Origin: Syntrophomonas zehnderi OL-4
Lineage (GTDB): Bacteria > Bacillota > Syntrophomonadia > Syntrophomonadales > Syntrophomonadaceae
Direction: 5' to 3'
DNA: 64,000 nucleotides
NCBI RefSeq assembly: GCF_000983115.1
Contig: NZ_CGIH01000018.1
Coordinates: 1 to 64,000, forward strand
Each line of letters starts with the position of its first letter. The first letter of the stretch is position 1. Shown here piece by piece: positions 32,894 to 40,423 of the stretch. Under the pieces are notes generated by a model, which was given only the letters and a program-made list of their open reading frames with translations, was not told the DNA's origin and did no database searches. The translations under genes were made by a program, and so were the position numbers.

Positions 32894-34093
32894 ATGAGTA
32901 AAATTCTTGAACTGCGCGAAAAGCGCGCAAAAGCGTGGGAAGCCGCTAAGGCTTTTCTTGATGCCAAGCGGGGCGCGGACGGTATGGTATCGGCCGAGGA
33001 TACCGCTACCTACGACAAAATGGAAGCCGATGTTGTGGCACTCGGCAAGGAAATTGAACGGCTCGAAAAACAAGAAGCCATTGACCGCGAGCTTTCAAAG
33101 CCGCTCAACACACCTCTCACAACCAAACCTGCTGTACCCGGTGCAGACGCAAAAACAGGCAGAGCCTCAGATGAGTATAAGAAGGCATTCTGGAATGTAA
33201 TGCGTTCTAAAAATCCGCATTACGACGTAGTGAACGCTCTGCAGATAGGAAGCGACAGTGAAGGCGGTTATCTTGTACCGGATGAATTTGAACGCACACT
33301 CGTACAAGCTTTGGAAGAAGAAAATATCTTCCGTAAGCTGGCGAAGATCATTCAGACATCCAGCGGTGACCGCAAAATACCGGTGGTGACCACACACGGT
33401 TCCGCTTCTTGGCTCGACGAAGAAGAACTCTATCCCGAAAGCGATGAGGTTTTCGGTCAGACATCTATCGGAGCATACAAACTCGGTACCTTCATCAAGG
33501 TGTCCGATGAGCTGCTCAACGACTCGGTCTTCGACCTGCAGAGCTATATCAGCACCGAATTTGCCCGCCGTATCGGATCTAAGGAAGAGGAAGCCTTCTT
33601 TGTGGGCGACGGCTCGGGTAAACCCACGGGTATTTTCGCTGCGGTGGGAGGCGCACAGCTTGGAGTTACGGCAGCAAGTGCAACCGCAATTACTGTGGAT
33701 GAGGTTCTCGACCTCTTCTATTCCTTGAAATCTCCTTACCGTAAGAAGGCTGTATTCGTGATGAACGACTCCACGGTTAAGGCAATTCGCAAACTAAAGG
33801 ACGGTCAGGGTCAATACCTGTGGCAGCCTTCGTTGACCGCAGGCACCCCCGACACCATCCTGAACCGCCCCGTCTACACCTCGTCATATGTACCGGCAAT
33901 TGAAGCGGGCGCTAAGACCATTGCATTTGGAGATTTCGGCTACTATTGGATTGCTGATAGACAGGGACGCTCCTTCAAGCGCTTGAACGAGCTGTTCGCT
34001 ACCACAGGTCAGGTAGGTTTTATGGCTACCCAGCGTGTAGACGGCAAACTGATTCTGCCGGAGGCTATCAAAGTTCTTCAGCAGAAAGCGTAA
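32894..34093 (+). CDS. Major capsid protein (HK97 family)
   Basis: The 399-residue protein opens with a coiled-coil delta/scaffold domain (residues 1-75: ILELREKRAKAWEAAKAFLD, ADVVALGKEIERLEKQE) likely removed by the adjacent protease. The HK97 fold follows with GGYLVPDEFERTLVQALEEE, LGTFIKVSDELLNDSVFDLQ, GDGSGKPTGIF and FMATQRVDGKLILPEA. GAGGAG lies upstream. There is no sign of truncation. Confidence 0.96.
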   Translation: MSKILELREKRAKAWEAAKAFLDAKRGADGMVSAEDTATYDKMEADVVALGKEIERLEKQEAIDRELSKPLNTPLTTKPAVPGADAKTGRASDEYKKAFWNVMRSKNPHYDVVNALQIGSDSEGGYLVPDEFERTLVQALEEENIFRKLAKIIQTSSGDRKIPVVTTHGSASWLDEEELYPESDEVFGQTSIGAYKLGTFIKVSDELLNDSVFDLQSYISTEFARRIGSKEEEAFFVGDGSGKPTGIFAAVGGAQLGVTAASATAITVDEVLDLFYSLKSPYRKKAVFVMNDSTVKAIRKLKDGQGQYLWQPSLTAGTPDTILNRPVYTSSYVPAIEAGAKTIAFGDFGYYWIADRQGRSFKRLNELFATTGQVGFMATQRVDGKLILPEAIKVLQQKA

Positions 34094-34105
34094 TGGAGGT
34101 GCGAC

Positions 34106-34483
34106 ATGAGTTACAACACAAAGAACTACACCGAACAGGGCGGTGAAAAAACCGTTATCGGCGGAACGCTTGAAATTAAGGAGGGAGCCTCGGTAACGGG
34201 GCTTACCTCCACCGCCGCGCCCGCTTCTGAAACGGCTCTCGGCGGAGTAAAAGCAGCCCCCGCCGGTGAGGGTGATACCGTCGAAGTAAAAATCGGTGAA
34301 AATGGTAAGCTGTATGCCCCGGCATATCCTGCCACTGCTACGGAATCGGCCGCCGGATTGGTGAAAATGGCTGCAAATCAAGCAGACAGTACAGCTGAGG
34401 ACACAGCCGCACTTGTCACGGATTTCAATGCTCTGCTTGCAAAACTGAAAGCTGCGGGTCTTATGACGGCAGACGAAGAATGA
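34106..34483 (+). CDS. Head fiber/decoration-like protein
   Basis: The 125-residue protein is rich in Ala, Gly and Thr: VIGGTLEIKEGASVTGL, PASETALGGVKAAPAGEGDT and ATATESAAGLVKMAANQADS, ending in a short helix (DFNALLAKLKAAGLMTADEE). This beta-rich pattern matches the phage head-fiber family related to phi29 gp8.5. It follows the capsid gene by 12 bases with GGAGG upstream. It probably decorates the capsid; it is not expected to be essential in such phages. Confidence 0.78.
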   Translation: MSYNTKNYTEQGGEKTVIGGTLEIKEGASVTGLTSTAAPASETALGGVKAAPAGEGDTVEVKIGENGKLYAPAYPATATESAAGLVKMAANQADSTAEDTAALVTDFNALLAKLKAAGLMTADEE

Positions 34484-34502
34484 TCGAGAGGAGGCGGACG
34501 GC

Positions 34503-34820
34503 ATGACAACAGATAATCTTCTCCCAAAAGTAAAAGAAAACTTGATTCTGGCACATGATGCTGACGATGGACTTCTGCTGCATTACATCAAGGCTGCCAT
34601 CTCTTATGCGGAAAGTTACCAGCATGTTGCTGAGGGCTACTACACTGAAAATATTATGCCGCCCACCACGGAACAGGCAGTGATCATGCTGTCGAGCCAT
34701 TTCTACGAGAGCAGAGATGGCTCGACAGCTGGCTTCTTTGCAGATAGCGTGCAGGCAGGCCAACAGGTTTGGAACACGGTGAACCTGCTGCTCCGACTCG
34801 ACCGGAATTGGAAGGTGTAG
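34503..34820 (+). CDS. Head-tail connector protein (gp6-like)
   Basis: The product has 105 residues: LLPKVKENLILAHDADDGLL, YIKAAISYAESYQHVAEG, TEQAVIMLSSHFYESRDGST and TVNLLLRLDRNWKV. It is an all-helical protein of the HK97 gp6/phage connector class, which forms a ring under the portal. The first in the order connector, head closure, gp10-like, tail terminator. GGAGGCGG lies upstream. Confidence 0.88.
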   Translation: MTTDNLLPKVKENLILAHDADDGLLLHYIKAAISYAESYQHVAEGYYTENIMPPTTEQAVIMLSSHFYESRDGSTAGFFADSVQAGQQVWNTVNLLLRLDRNWKV

Positions 34821-34823
34821 ATT

Positions 34824-35156
34824 ATGAGCTTTGGAAAGATGAACGCCTTTATAGATATTATTGAGAAAGTAACTGTAAAGGATTCAGAAGGATTCAGCAC
34901 TGAGATTGACAATATTGTTGCTTCTGTCAAAGCATATCGCGAAGGTCGGCACGGCACTGAAATATGGGCGAACAGAGCCGCATTTTCCGAAGCCACTGAC
35001 CTTTTCCGTTTCCGCTGTATTCCTGGTGTCACCGTTACGACTGCAATGCTGATTGTATGTGAAGACGGTCGGTTTGAGATTACCTCGGTAGAAGATGTCA
35101 AAGGCCGAGGAATGTACATTGAAGTACTCGCAAAGGAGGTAAAGCCCAGTGGCTAA
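34824..35156 (+). CDS. Head-tail adaptor / head closure protein
   Basis: The 110-residue beta-barrel-like protein, FIDIIEKVTVKDSEGFSTEI, VKAYREGRHGTEIWANRA and FEITSVEDVKGRGMYIEVLA, matches the SPP1 gp16 type head-completion family. It starts three bases after the connector stop and ends eight bases inside the next gene, so the connector genes are translationally coupled. Confidence 0.88.
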   Translation: MSFGKMNAFIDIIEKVTVKDSEGFSTEIDNIVASVKAYREGRHGTEIWANRAAFSEATDLFRFRCIPGVTVTTAMLIVCEDGRFEITSVEDVKGRGMYIEVLAKEVKPSG

Positions 35157-35580
35157 AGTAACCATAAAGATGCCGGAGGACTTTCTCCTGAGGGTTTCAC
35201 GGTTGAATGAAAAAACCGATGAAATAATCCCACGTGTACTTAAGGCTGGCGGTGAGATCGTACTTGACAAAATAAAATCCAATCTGGATTCAGCGGTCGG
35301 ACGTGACACTAAGTATCCGTCGCGTTCCACCGGCCAGCTTGCAGCATCATTGGGACTTTCACCCGTCCTGCAGGACAGAGATGGCAACCACAACATTAAG
35401 ATAGGCTTTTCCGAACCGCGCCGTGATGGAGACAGCAATGCTAAAATAGCCAATATCATCGAGTACGGGAGATCGGGTCAACCGGCGAAACCGTTCTTAA
35501 AGCCAGCAAAAAGCACCGGCAGGCAACCCTGTATCGAAGCAATGAAGGCAAAGCTGGACGAGGAGGTAAATAAGATATGA
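35149..35580 (+). CDS. HK97 gp10-like tail component
   Basis: The 143-residue protein of the HK97 gp10 family shows RVLKAGGEIVLDKIKSNLDS, STGQLAASLGLSPV and NIIEYGRSGQPAKPFLKPA, the last being the family hallmark. A GTG start at 35149 follows CAAAGGAGGT at ideal spacing. It overlaps both neighbours by a few bases. It acts in joining head and tail. Confidence 0.9.
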   Translation: MAKVTIKMPEDFLLRVSRLNEKTDEIIPRVLKAGGEIVLDKIKSNLDSAVGRDTKYPSRSTGQLAASLGLSPVLQDRDGNHNIKIGFSEPRRDGDSNAKIANIIEYGRSGQPAKPFLKPAKSTGRQPCIEAMKAKLDEEVNKI

Positions 35581-35918
35581 GCATACTTTCGGATTTGAAC
35601 GACGTTCTGGAACCGCTTCATATTCCTATTGAGACCGGTGTGTTCAGCGGTGTGCCCCCTGACGAGTATCTGGTTTTTATCCCTCTCACGGACATATTTG
35701 AAGTCTATGCAGATAACCGCCCCGGCTTTGACGTACAGGAAGTGCGGATATCGATTTTTTCAAAAGGAAATTACCAGCAGCGGAAAAGACAGATCACCAC
35801 GGCTCTGGTGAACGCAGATTTCACTATAACCGAACGACGGTATATCGGACATGAGGACGATACCGGCTATCACCACTACGTCATCGATGTGGCGAAAAAT
35901 TATGGATTGGAGGAATAA
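35577..35918 (+). CDS. Tail terminator / tail completion protein
   Basis: The 113-residue protein, ILSDLNDVLEPLHIPIETG, DEYLVFIPLTDIFEVYADN and DTGYHHYVIDVAKNYGLEE, has an alpha/beta pattern typical of tail terminators that cap the tail tube. It begins inside the stop of the gp10-like gene (ATGA) and is followed three bases later by the major tail protein gene. Identification rests on pattern plus position. Confidence 0.8.
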   Translation: MSILSDLNDVLEPLHIPIETGVFSGVPPDEYLVFIPLTDIFEVYADNRPGFDVQEVRISIFSKGNYQQRKRQITTALVNADFTITERRYIGHEDDTGYHHYVIDVAKNYGLEE

Positions 35919-35921
35919 CAC

Positions 35922-36512
35922 ATGGCAACTATCGGTCTTGACAGGCTATACTATTCAAAAATAACCGAAGATTCCAACGGAGAAGAAACATACGGAACGC
36001 CTGCCGTACTCGCCAAGGCTATTTCTGCCGAGCTTTCGGTGGAATTGGTGGAGGCAATATTATATGCGGATGACGGTGCCGCAGAAGTTGTGAAAGACTT
36101 TAACAGCGGGACTCTTACCCTCGGTGTAGATGACATCGGCCCGACTGTCGCAGCGGATCTCACCGGAGCATCTACCGATGACAACGGTGTGCTGATCTCC
36201 GCCAGCGAGAATGTAGGCTCACCCGTTGCAGTCGGCTTCAGAGCTCAAAAGGCCAATGGCACATACCGGTATTTCTGGCTCTATCGCGTGAAGTTCGGTC
36301 TGCCTGCAACTAACCTGCAGACAAAGGCGGATTCCATCACCTTCTCTACGCCGACTATCGAAGGAACAGTCATGCGCAGGAACAAACTGGACGGTATGGG
36401 AAAGCACCCATGGAAAGCGGAGGTCACCGAAGGCGATCCGGGTGTATCTTCCGCCACTATAACCGGTTGGTTCACGGAAGTTTATGAGCCGGTCTACACA
36501 CCGGAACCTTAG
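35922..36512 (+). CDS. Major tail tube protein
   Basis: The product has 196 residues: IGLDRLYYSKITEDSNGEET, LSVELVEAILYADDGAAEVV, GTLTLGVDDIGPTVAADLTG and RYFWLYRVKFGLPATNLQTK. This matches siphovirus major tail proteins of Gram-positive phages. The C-terminus (GDPGVSSATITGWFTEVYEP) is typical. GGAGG lies upstream. It polymerises into the tail tube. Confidence 0.92.
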   Translation: MATIGLDRLYYSKITEDSNGEETYGTPAVLAKAISAELSVELVEAILYADDGAAEVVKDFNSGTLTLGVDDIGPTVAADLTGASTDDNGVLISASENVGSPVAVGFRAQKANGTYRYFWLYRVKFGLPATNLQTKADSITFSTPTIEGTVMRRNKLDGMGKHPWKAEVTEGDPGVSSATITGWFTEVYEPVYTPEP

Positions 36513-36524
36513 GAGGACTGAGCT

Positions 36525-36932
36525 ATGGATAACGTCATTTTTGCAAATGCCGCCGAAAGAAGCGCCGCAATCAATATCGGCGGCAAGGAGTATGAACTGG
36601 TTCTGACCACACGTGCGACAAAAGCGATTGCCGGTCGTTACGGTGGCCTTGAAAACCTCGGGGAAAAACTGATGAAATCCGAGAACTTCGAGATGGCTCT
36701 GGATGAGATTGTTTGGTTAATCACGCTGCTTGCAAATCAGTCAATTTTGATTCGAAACCTTAAGAATAAGAACGCACCGGAGGAACTTCTCACCGAGGAA
36801 GAAGTTGAACTTCTCACTTCACCGCTTGACTTGGCGGCATATAAAAACGCTATTACTGAGGCGATGTTTAAAGGCACAAAGCGCGATGTGGAGAGCGAGG
36901 AAGAAACCCCAAAAAACGCGGAAGTCGGGTAA
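36525..36932 (+). CDS. Tail assembly chaperone, short form (gpG-like)
   Basis: The product has 135 residues: AAINIGGKEYELVLTTRATK, GGLENLGEKLMKSENFEMAL, IVWLITLLANQSILIRNL, with an acidic C-terminus (EEETPKNAEVG). The position between major tail protein and tape measure identifies it as the gpG-type chaperone. It ends at TAA 36930-36932, shortly after a slippery run at which part of the ribosomes should shift frame to make the longer form. Confidence 0.9.
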   Translation: MDNVIFANAAERSAAINIGGKEYELVLTTRATKAIAGRYGGLENLGEKLMKSENFEMALDEIVWLITLLANQSILIRNLKNKNAPEELLTEEEVELLTSPLDLAAYKNAITEAMFKGTKRDVESEEETPKNAEVG

Positions 36933-37120
36933 CGGACGCAGAAGTCTTTACCCGGCTTCTTTATTATGGAACAGTTCAGATGGGCATGGACGCAGAGGAA
37001 TTCTGGCTTATGCCTATCGGACTGTTTTTTGATTTATGGGCTTGCCACAAGCAATGGCACGGCATTGAAAAGCCGAAGAAAATCCGGACCATCGACGATA
37101 TTATCCCGCCAGGTATTTAG
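36525..37120 (+). CDS. Tail assembly chaperone, -1 frameshift form (gpGT-like)
   Basis: A shift of -1 at 36911-36917 joins the gpG-like part to a downstream frame reading RVTDAEVFTRLLYYGTVQMG, AEEFWLMPIGLFFDLWACHK and RTIDDIIPPGI, giving about 198 residues. The T-part has no start codon of its own with a ribosome-binding site close to the junction. G/GT frameshift pairs are a conserved feature of siphovirus tails and bind the tape measure protein, encoded next. Confidence 0.85.
36911..36959 (+). promoter_or_regulatory. Programmed -1 frameshift signal: A-AAA-AAC plus stem-loop
   Basis: The heptamer A AAA AAC occupies 36911-36917 in the correct phase (CCA AAA AAC in frame 0). Three bases later a 12-pair stem forms between 36921-36932 (GAAGTCGGGTAA) and 36948-36959 (TTACCCGGCTTC), with one G-T wobble and a 15-base loop. 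The stem contains the frame-0 stop codon. Slippery run and stimulatory stem are both textbook components. Confidence 0.85.
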
Positions 37121-37134
37121 GAGGAGGTGAAGGC

Positions 37135-39555
37135 ATGGCAGACAATTTTGGCCTAAAAATAGGCATTGAGGGCGAGCGCGAGTTCAAGAACGCCCTGCGA
37201 GATATCAATCAGTCCTTTAAAGTACTGGGCAGTGAAATGACCCTTGTGACCAGTCAGTTCGATAAGAACGATAAATCCATACAGTCGGTCACTGCTCGGA
37301 ATGCGGTTCTAAATAAAGAAATTGACGCTCAGAAGGATAAAATTTCTACCCTTAAGGCTGCTCTTGACAATGCCTCCTCCTCATTTGGTGAAAATGACCG
37401 CCGTACTCAGAATTGGCAGATTCAGTTAAACAAGGCTCAAGCTGAACTCAACGAGATGGAGCGGGAACTTGAACAGTCCACAATCGAAGCTGATAAACTC
37501 GGTGATGAATTAGACGATTCCGGCAAAAGTGCAGAAGATGCCGGTGGTAGGTTTGAGAAACTTGGCGGTGTGCTTAAAGGCATTGGTGTTGCGATGGGTG
37601 CTGTTGCCGTTGCTGCCGGGGTTGCCGCTATCAAATTGGGCAAAGAGGTTGTACAGCAATTTGGTGAGCTTGAACAGAACCTTGGTGGCTCTGAGGCTGT
37701 GTTCGGTGCTTACGCGGCATCGATTCAAAAAACCGGTGAAGAAGCCTATAAAAACCTTGGTGTATCTCAAAGCGAGTATCTTGCGACTGCCAATAAAATG
37801 GGGGCACTGTTCCAAGGCTCCGGCATCGAACAGCGAAAAAGCCTCGAGCTAACAGAAAAAGCCATGCAACGTGCTGCTGATATGGCATCCGTTATGGGTA
37901 TAGATATGTCCACTGCTATGGAAGCAGTCACGGGTGCGGCAAAAGGCAACTTCACCATGATGGATAACCTCGGTGTTGCCATGAACGCGACAAACATTCA
38001 AGCTTATGCCCTTGCAAAGGGGTTGGATTTCACTTGGAACACCGCTACACAAGCTGAAAAAGCCGAAGTCGCAATGCAAATGTTTTTTGAGAACACTGAG
38101 CAATATGCCGGAAACTTTGCGAGGGAGTCAACTCAGACAATTACCGGTTCCATTGGATTGCTACAAGCAGCGCTTGGCTCTTTCACAGCCGGACTTGGCA
38201 ATGCTAATGCTGACATGACAAACCTCACGGAGAATCTTGTAGATGCTTTCCAATCGGTTGTCACTAATATCGTACCGGTCTTAGAGAATATCGTAGCGGC
38301 ATTACCAACAGCAACAGGCGCAATTTTAGAAGCAGTAGCTGACTTGCTTCCCTTGTTACTTGAAACTGTCACAAGCATATTCACACAGGTATTGGAAACC
38401 ATTTTGAACCTCTTGCCTGAACTTATACCGGCGGCAGTTAGTGCTCTAATGACGATTGTCGGGGCATTGATTGATAATCTTCCATTACTAATAAATGCCG
38501 CAATAGAACTGGTCACAGCGCTTGTGGAGGGTATTGGCATAGCTTTACCGCAGCTCATACCCGCAGCGGTTTCGGCTGTCACGAAGATTGTCCAAGGGTT
38601 GATTGAGAATCTGCCAATGCTGCTGGATGCGGCTTTGCAGTTGATTATAGGATTAGCACAGGGATTGGTTGATGCAATACCTCAGCTTGTTTCTGCCCTG
38701 CCTGCCATCATCAAAGCCGTGGTGGATTTTCTTATTGAATCCATTCCAGAGATTATCGATGCGGGTATTCAATTACTGACCTCACTGGTGACAGCATTGC
38801 CTGCCATTATTACGGCAGTTGTGGAAGCAATTCCGCAGATCATTGACAGCATTATCAGTGCAGTCATTGGGTCGATTCCCTTGATTATTGATGCAGGCAT
38901 CCGGCTTTTGATATCGCTAATTCAGGCACTTCCTCAGATTATTACTACTGTTGTAGCCGCGATTCCGAAGATCATAACATCGCTGGTGAATGCCATTATT
39001 GGTAACATCGACAAAATCATTTTAGCCGGTGTTCAGCTGCTTGTGGCCTTGATTGCAAACCTGCCAAGGATAATCGTGGAGGTTGTTAAGGCAGTTCCGC
39101 AGATCATCTCTGGTCTGATAAGAGCCTTTACTGGTTATATCGGTCAAATGGCTCAAGTGGGCGGTAATCTTATTAAAGGTTTGTGGAATGGTATTTCAGA
39201 CGCAGGTGCATGGCTATGGAATAAGATATCGGGTTTCTTTAGTAATGTGGTATCAAAGATTAAGAACTTTTTCGGCATCAACTCTCCCTCAACTCTGTTT
39301 GCCGGAATTGGCCAAAACATGGGTGAAGGCATCGGTGTGGGTTTTGAAGATGCAATGGCAGCAGTTTCAAGAGATATGCAAAATGCGATACCCACAAACT
39401 TTGATTTGAATTACAGAGGTTTGTCGAGACAAGGCAGTGCCGCCAGTACAAACATTACTCAAAATCTCTCTGTGGTTACGCCAAAAGCTCTATCCGAAAA
39501 AGAACTGGCTCGGGAGTTCAAAAACCTCTCCCGCAAGCTGGCACTTGAGTATTAA
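37135..39555 (+). CDS. Tail tape measure protein
   Basis: The 806-residue protein sets tail length and spans the tube. An N-terminal coiled coil (residues 1-130: NQSFKVLGSEMTLVTSQFDK, LNKAQAELNEMERELEQS) leads to the conserved tape-measure domain (EQNLGGSEAVFGAYAASIQK, MGIDMSTAMEAVTGAAKGNF, TQTITGSIGLLQAALGSFTA). Residues 380-680 are a long hydrophobic section of roughly 40-residue repeats (ALPQLIPAAVSAVTKIVQGL, AIPQIIDSIISAVIGSIPLI), probably membrane-active during DNA entry. The C-terminus has the FGINSPSTLFAGIGQNMGEG motif common to this family. Confidence 0.95.
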   Translation: MADNFGLKIGIEGEREFKNALRDINQSFKVLGSEMTLVTSQFDKNDKSIQSVTARNAVLNKEIDAQKDKISTLKAALDNASSSFGENDRRTQNWQIQLNKAQAELNEMERELEQSTIEADKLGDELDDSGKSAEDAGGRFEKLGGVLKGIGVAMGAVAVAAGVAAIKLGKEVVQQFGELEQNLGGSEAVFGAYAASIQKTGEEAYKNLGVSQSEYLATANKMGALFQGSGIEQRKSLELTEKAMQRAADMASVMGIDMSTAMEAVTGAAKGNFTMMDNLGVAMNATNIQAYALAKGLDFTWNTATQAEKAEVAMQMFFENTEQYAGNFARESTQTITGSIGLLQAALGSFTAGLGNANADMTNLTENLVDAFQSVVTNIVPVLENIVAALPTATGAILEAVADLLPLLLETVTSIFTQVLETILNLLPELIPAAVSALMTIVGALIDNLPLLINAAIELVTALVEGIGIALPQLIPAAVSAVTKIVQGLIENLPMLLDAALQLIIGLAQGLVDAIPQLVSALPAIIKAVVDFLIESIPEIIDAGIQLLTSLVTALPAIITAVVEAIPQIIDSIISAVIGSIPLIIDAGIRLLISLIQALPQIITTVVAAIPKIITSLVNAIIGNIDKIILAGVQLLVALIANLPRIIVEVVKAVPQIISGLIRAFTGYIGQMAQVGGNLIKGLWNGISDAGAWLWNKISGFFSNVVSKIKNFFGINSPSTLFAGIGQNMGEGIGVGFEDAMAAVSRDMQNAIPTNFDLNYRGLSRQGSAASTNITQNLSVVTPKALSEKELAREFKNLSRKLALEY

Positions 39556-39569
39556 AAGGGGGTCTGACA

Positions 39570-40421
39570 GTGCAACTTACTTATATTAACGCGGATGGCC
39601 GGAGCATCACGCTCAAACAAAGCCGCCCGTATTTTCTAACCAAGATAGATGGAACAGGCAACATACGTCAGACCGTTAACACCTTCAAGGCACCGGATCA
39701 GGACGGTGCTTTTTATATATCCTCCACACTTGATATGCGCAACATCATATTGGAGGGCAAGGTCTTAGCAAACACACCTGACGAGGCCTATGCTTGGAGG
39801 CAACGCTTCATTCAGATATTTAGCCCTAAACTGAATGGAACGCTCATCTACCGTAATAGGCAAATTGCCTGCGTTGTAGAAGAAGCGGGTTTTACCGTTT
39901 CCACCAGGCAGAGGATACCCAACTTTTTCGTCAGCCTCCTTTGCCCGTCTCCCTTTTTCGAGACGCTGGATGAAGTGCGTGAGGAGCTGGCCTCTTGGAT
40001 ACCGCTGTTTGAATTTGAACTGGAGATACCGGAAAGCGGCATGGAGTTTGGAATGCGCCAACCCAGTCAGATCATCACGGTAGACAACATCGGCGATGTT
40101 TCCTGCGGCTGTGAGATTGTGTTCCAAGCGCTGGGGACGGTGACCAATCCGGAACTACTAAACATTGATACCGGTGAATACATCCGACTTCTTACAACGA
40201 TGAATGCCGGGGATGAACTTCGTGTATATACCCATTTTGCCGGTAAACGGGTGGTTAGCGTTAACGGCTCTGTGGTAACGAATGCTTTTTCCTTACTGGA
40301 CACCGACTCGGTATTTTTCCAGCTTGCAGCAGGCATTAACACTTTGCGCTACGATGCTTCAGTCAATATGGAACTGCTGGAAGTAAGCATTTATTATCGA
40401 CCACAATTTTTGGGGGTGTGA
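39570..40421 (+). CDS. Distal tail protein (Dit-like)
   Basis: The 283-residue protein, SRPYFLTKIDGTGNIRQTVN, LEGKVLANTPDEAYAWRQRF, IQIFSPKLNGTLIYRNRQI and FVSLLCPSPFFETLDE, shows hallmarks of Dit proteins that form the hub between tail tube and baseplate. A GTG start at 39570 follows AAGGGGG. The end overlaps the next gene's GTG/ATG start region. The C-terminal half is beta-rich. Confidence 0.9.
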   Translation: MQLTYINADGRSITLKQSRPYFLTKIDGTGNIRQTVNTFKAPDQDGAFYISSTLDMRNIILEGKVLANTPDEAYAWRQRFIQIFSPKLNGTLIYRNRQIACVVEEAGFTVSTRQRIPNFFVSLLCPSPFFETLDEVREELASWIPLFEFELEIPESGMEFGMRQPSQIITVDNIGDVSCGCEIVFQALGTVTNPELLNIDTGEYIRLLTTMNAGDELRVYTHFAGKRVVSVNGSVVTNAFSLLDTDSVFFQLAAGINTLRYDASVNMELLEVSIYYRPQFLGV

Positions 40422-40423
40422 GT

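Noticed and set aside
36805-37032. 75-codon frame overlapping the end of the tail chaperone gene
   Set aside because: Its frame is not the -1 frame that carries the conserved T-domain, and no start signal is present.
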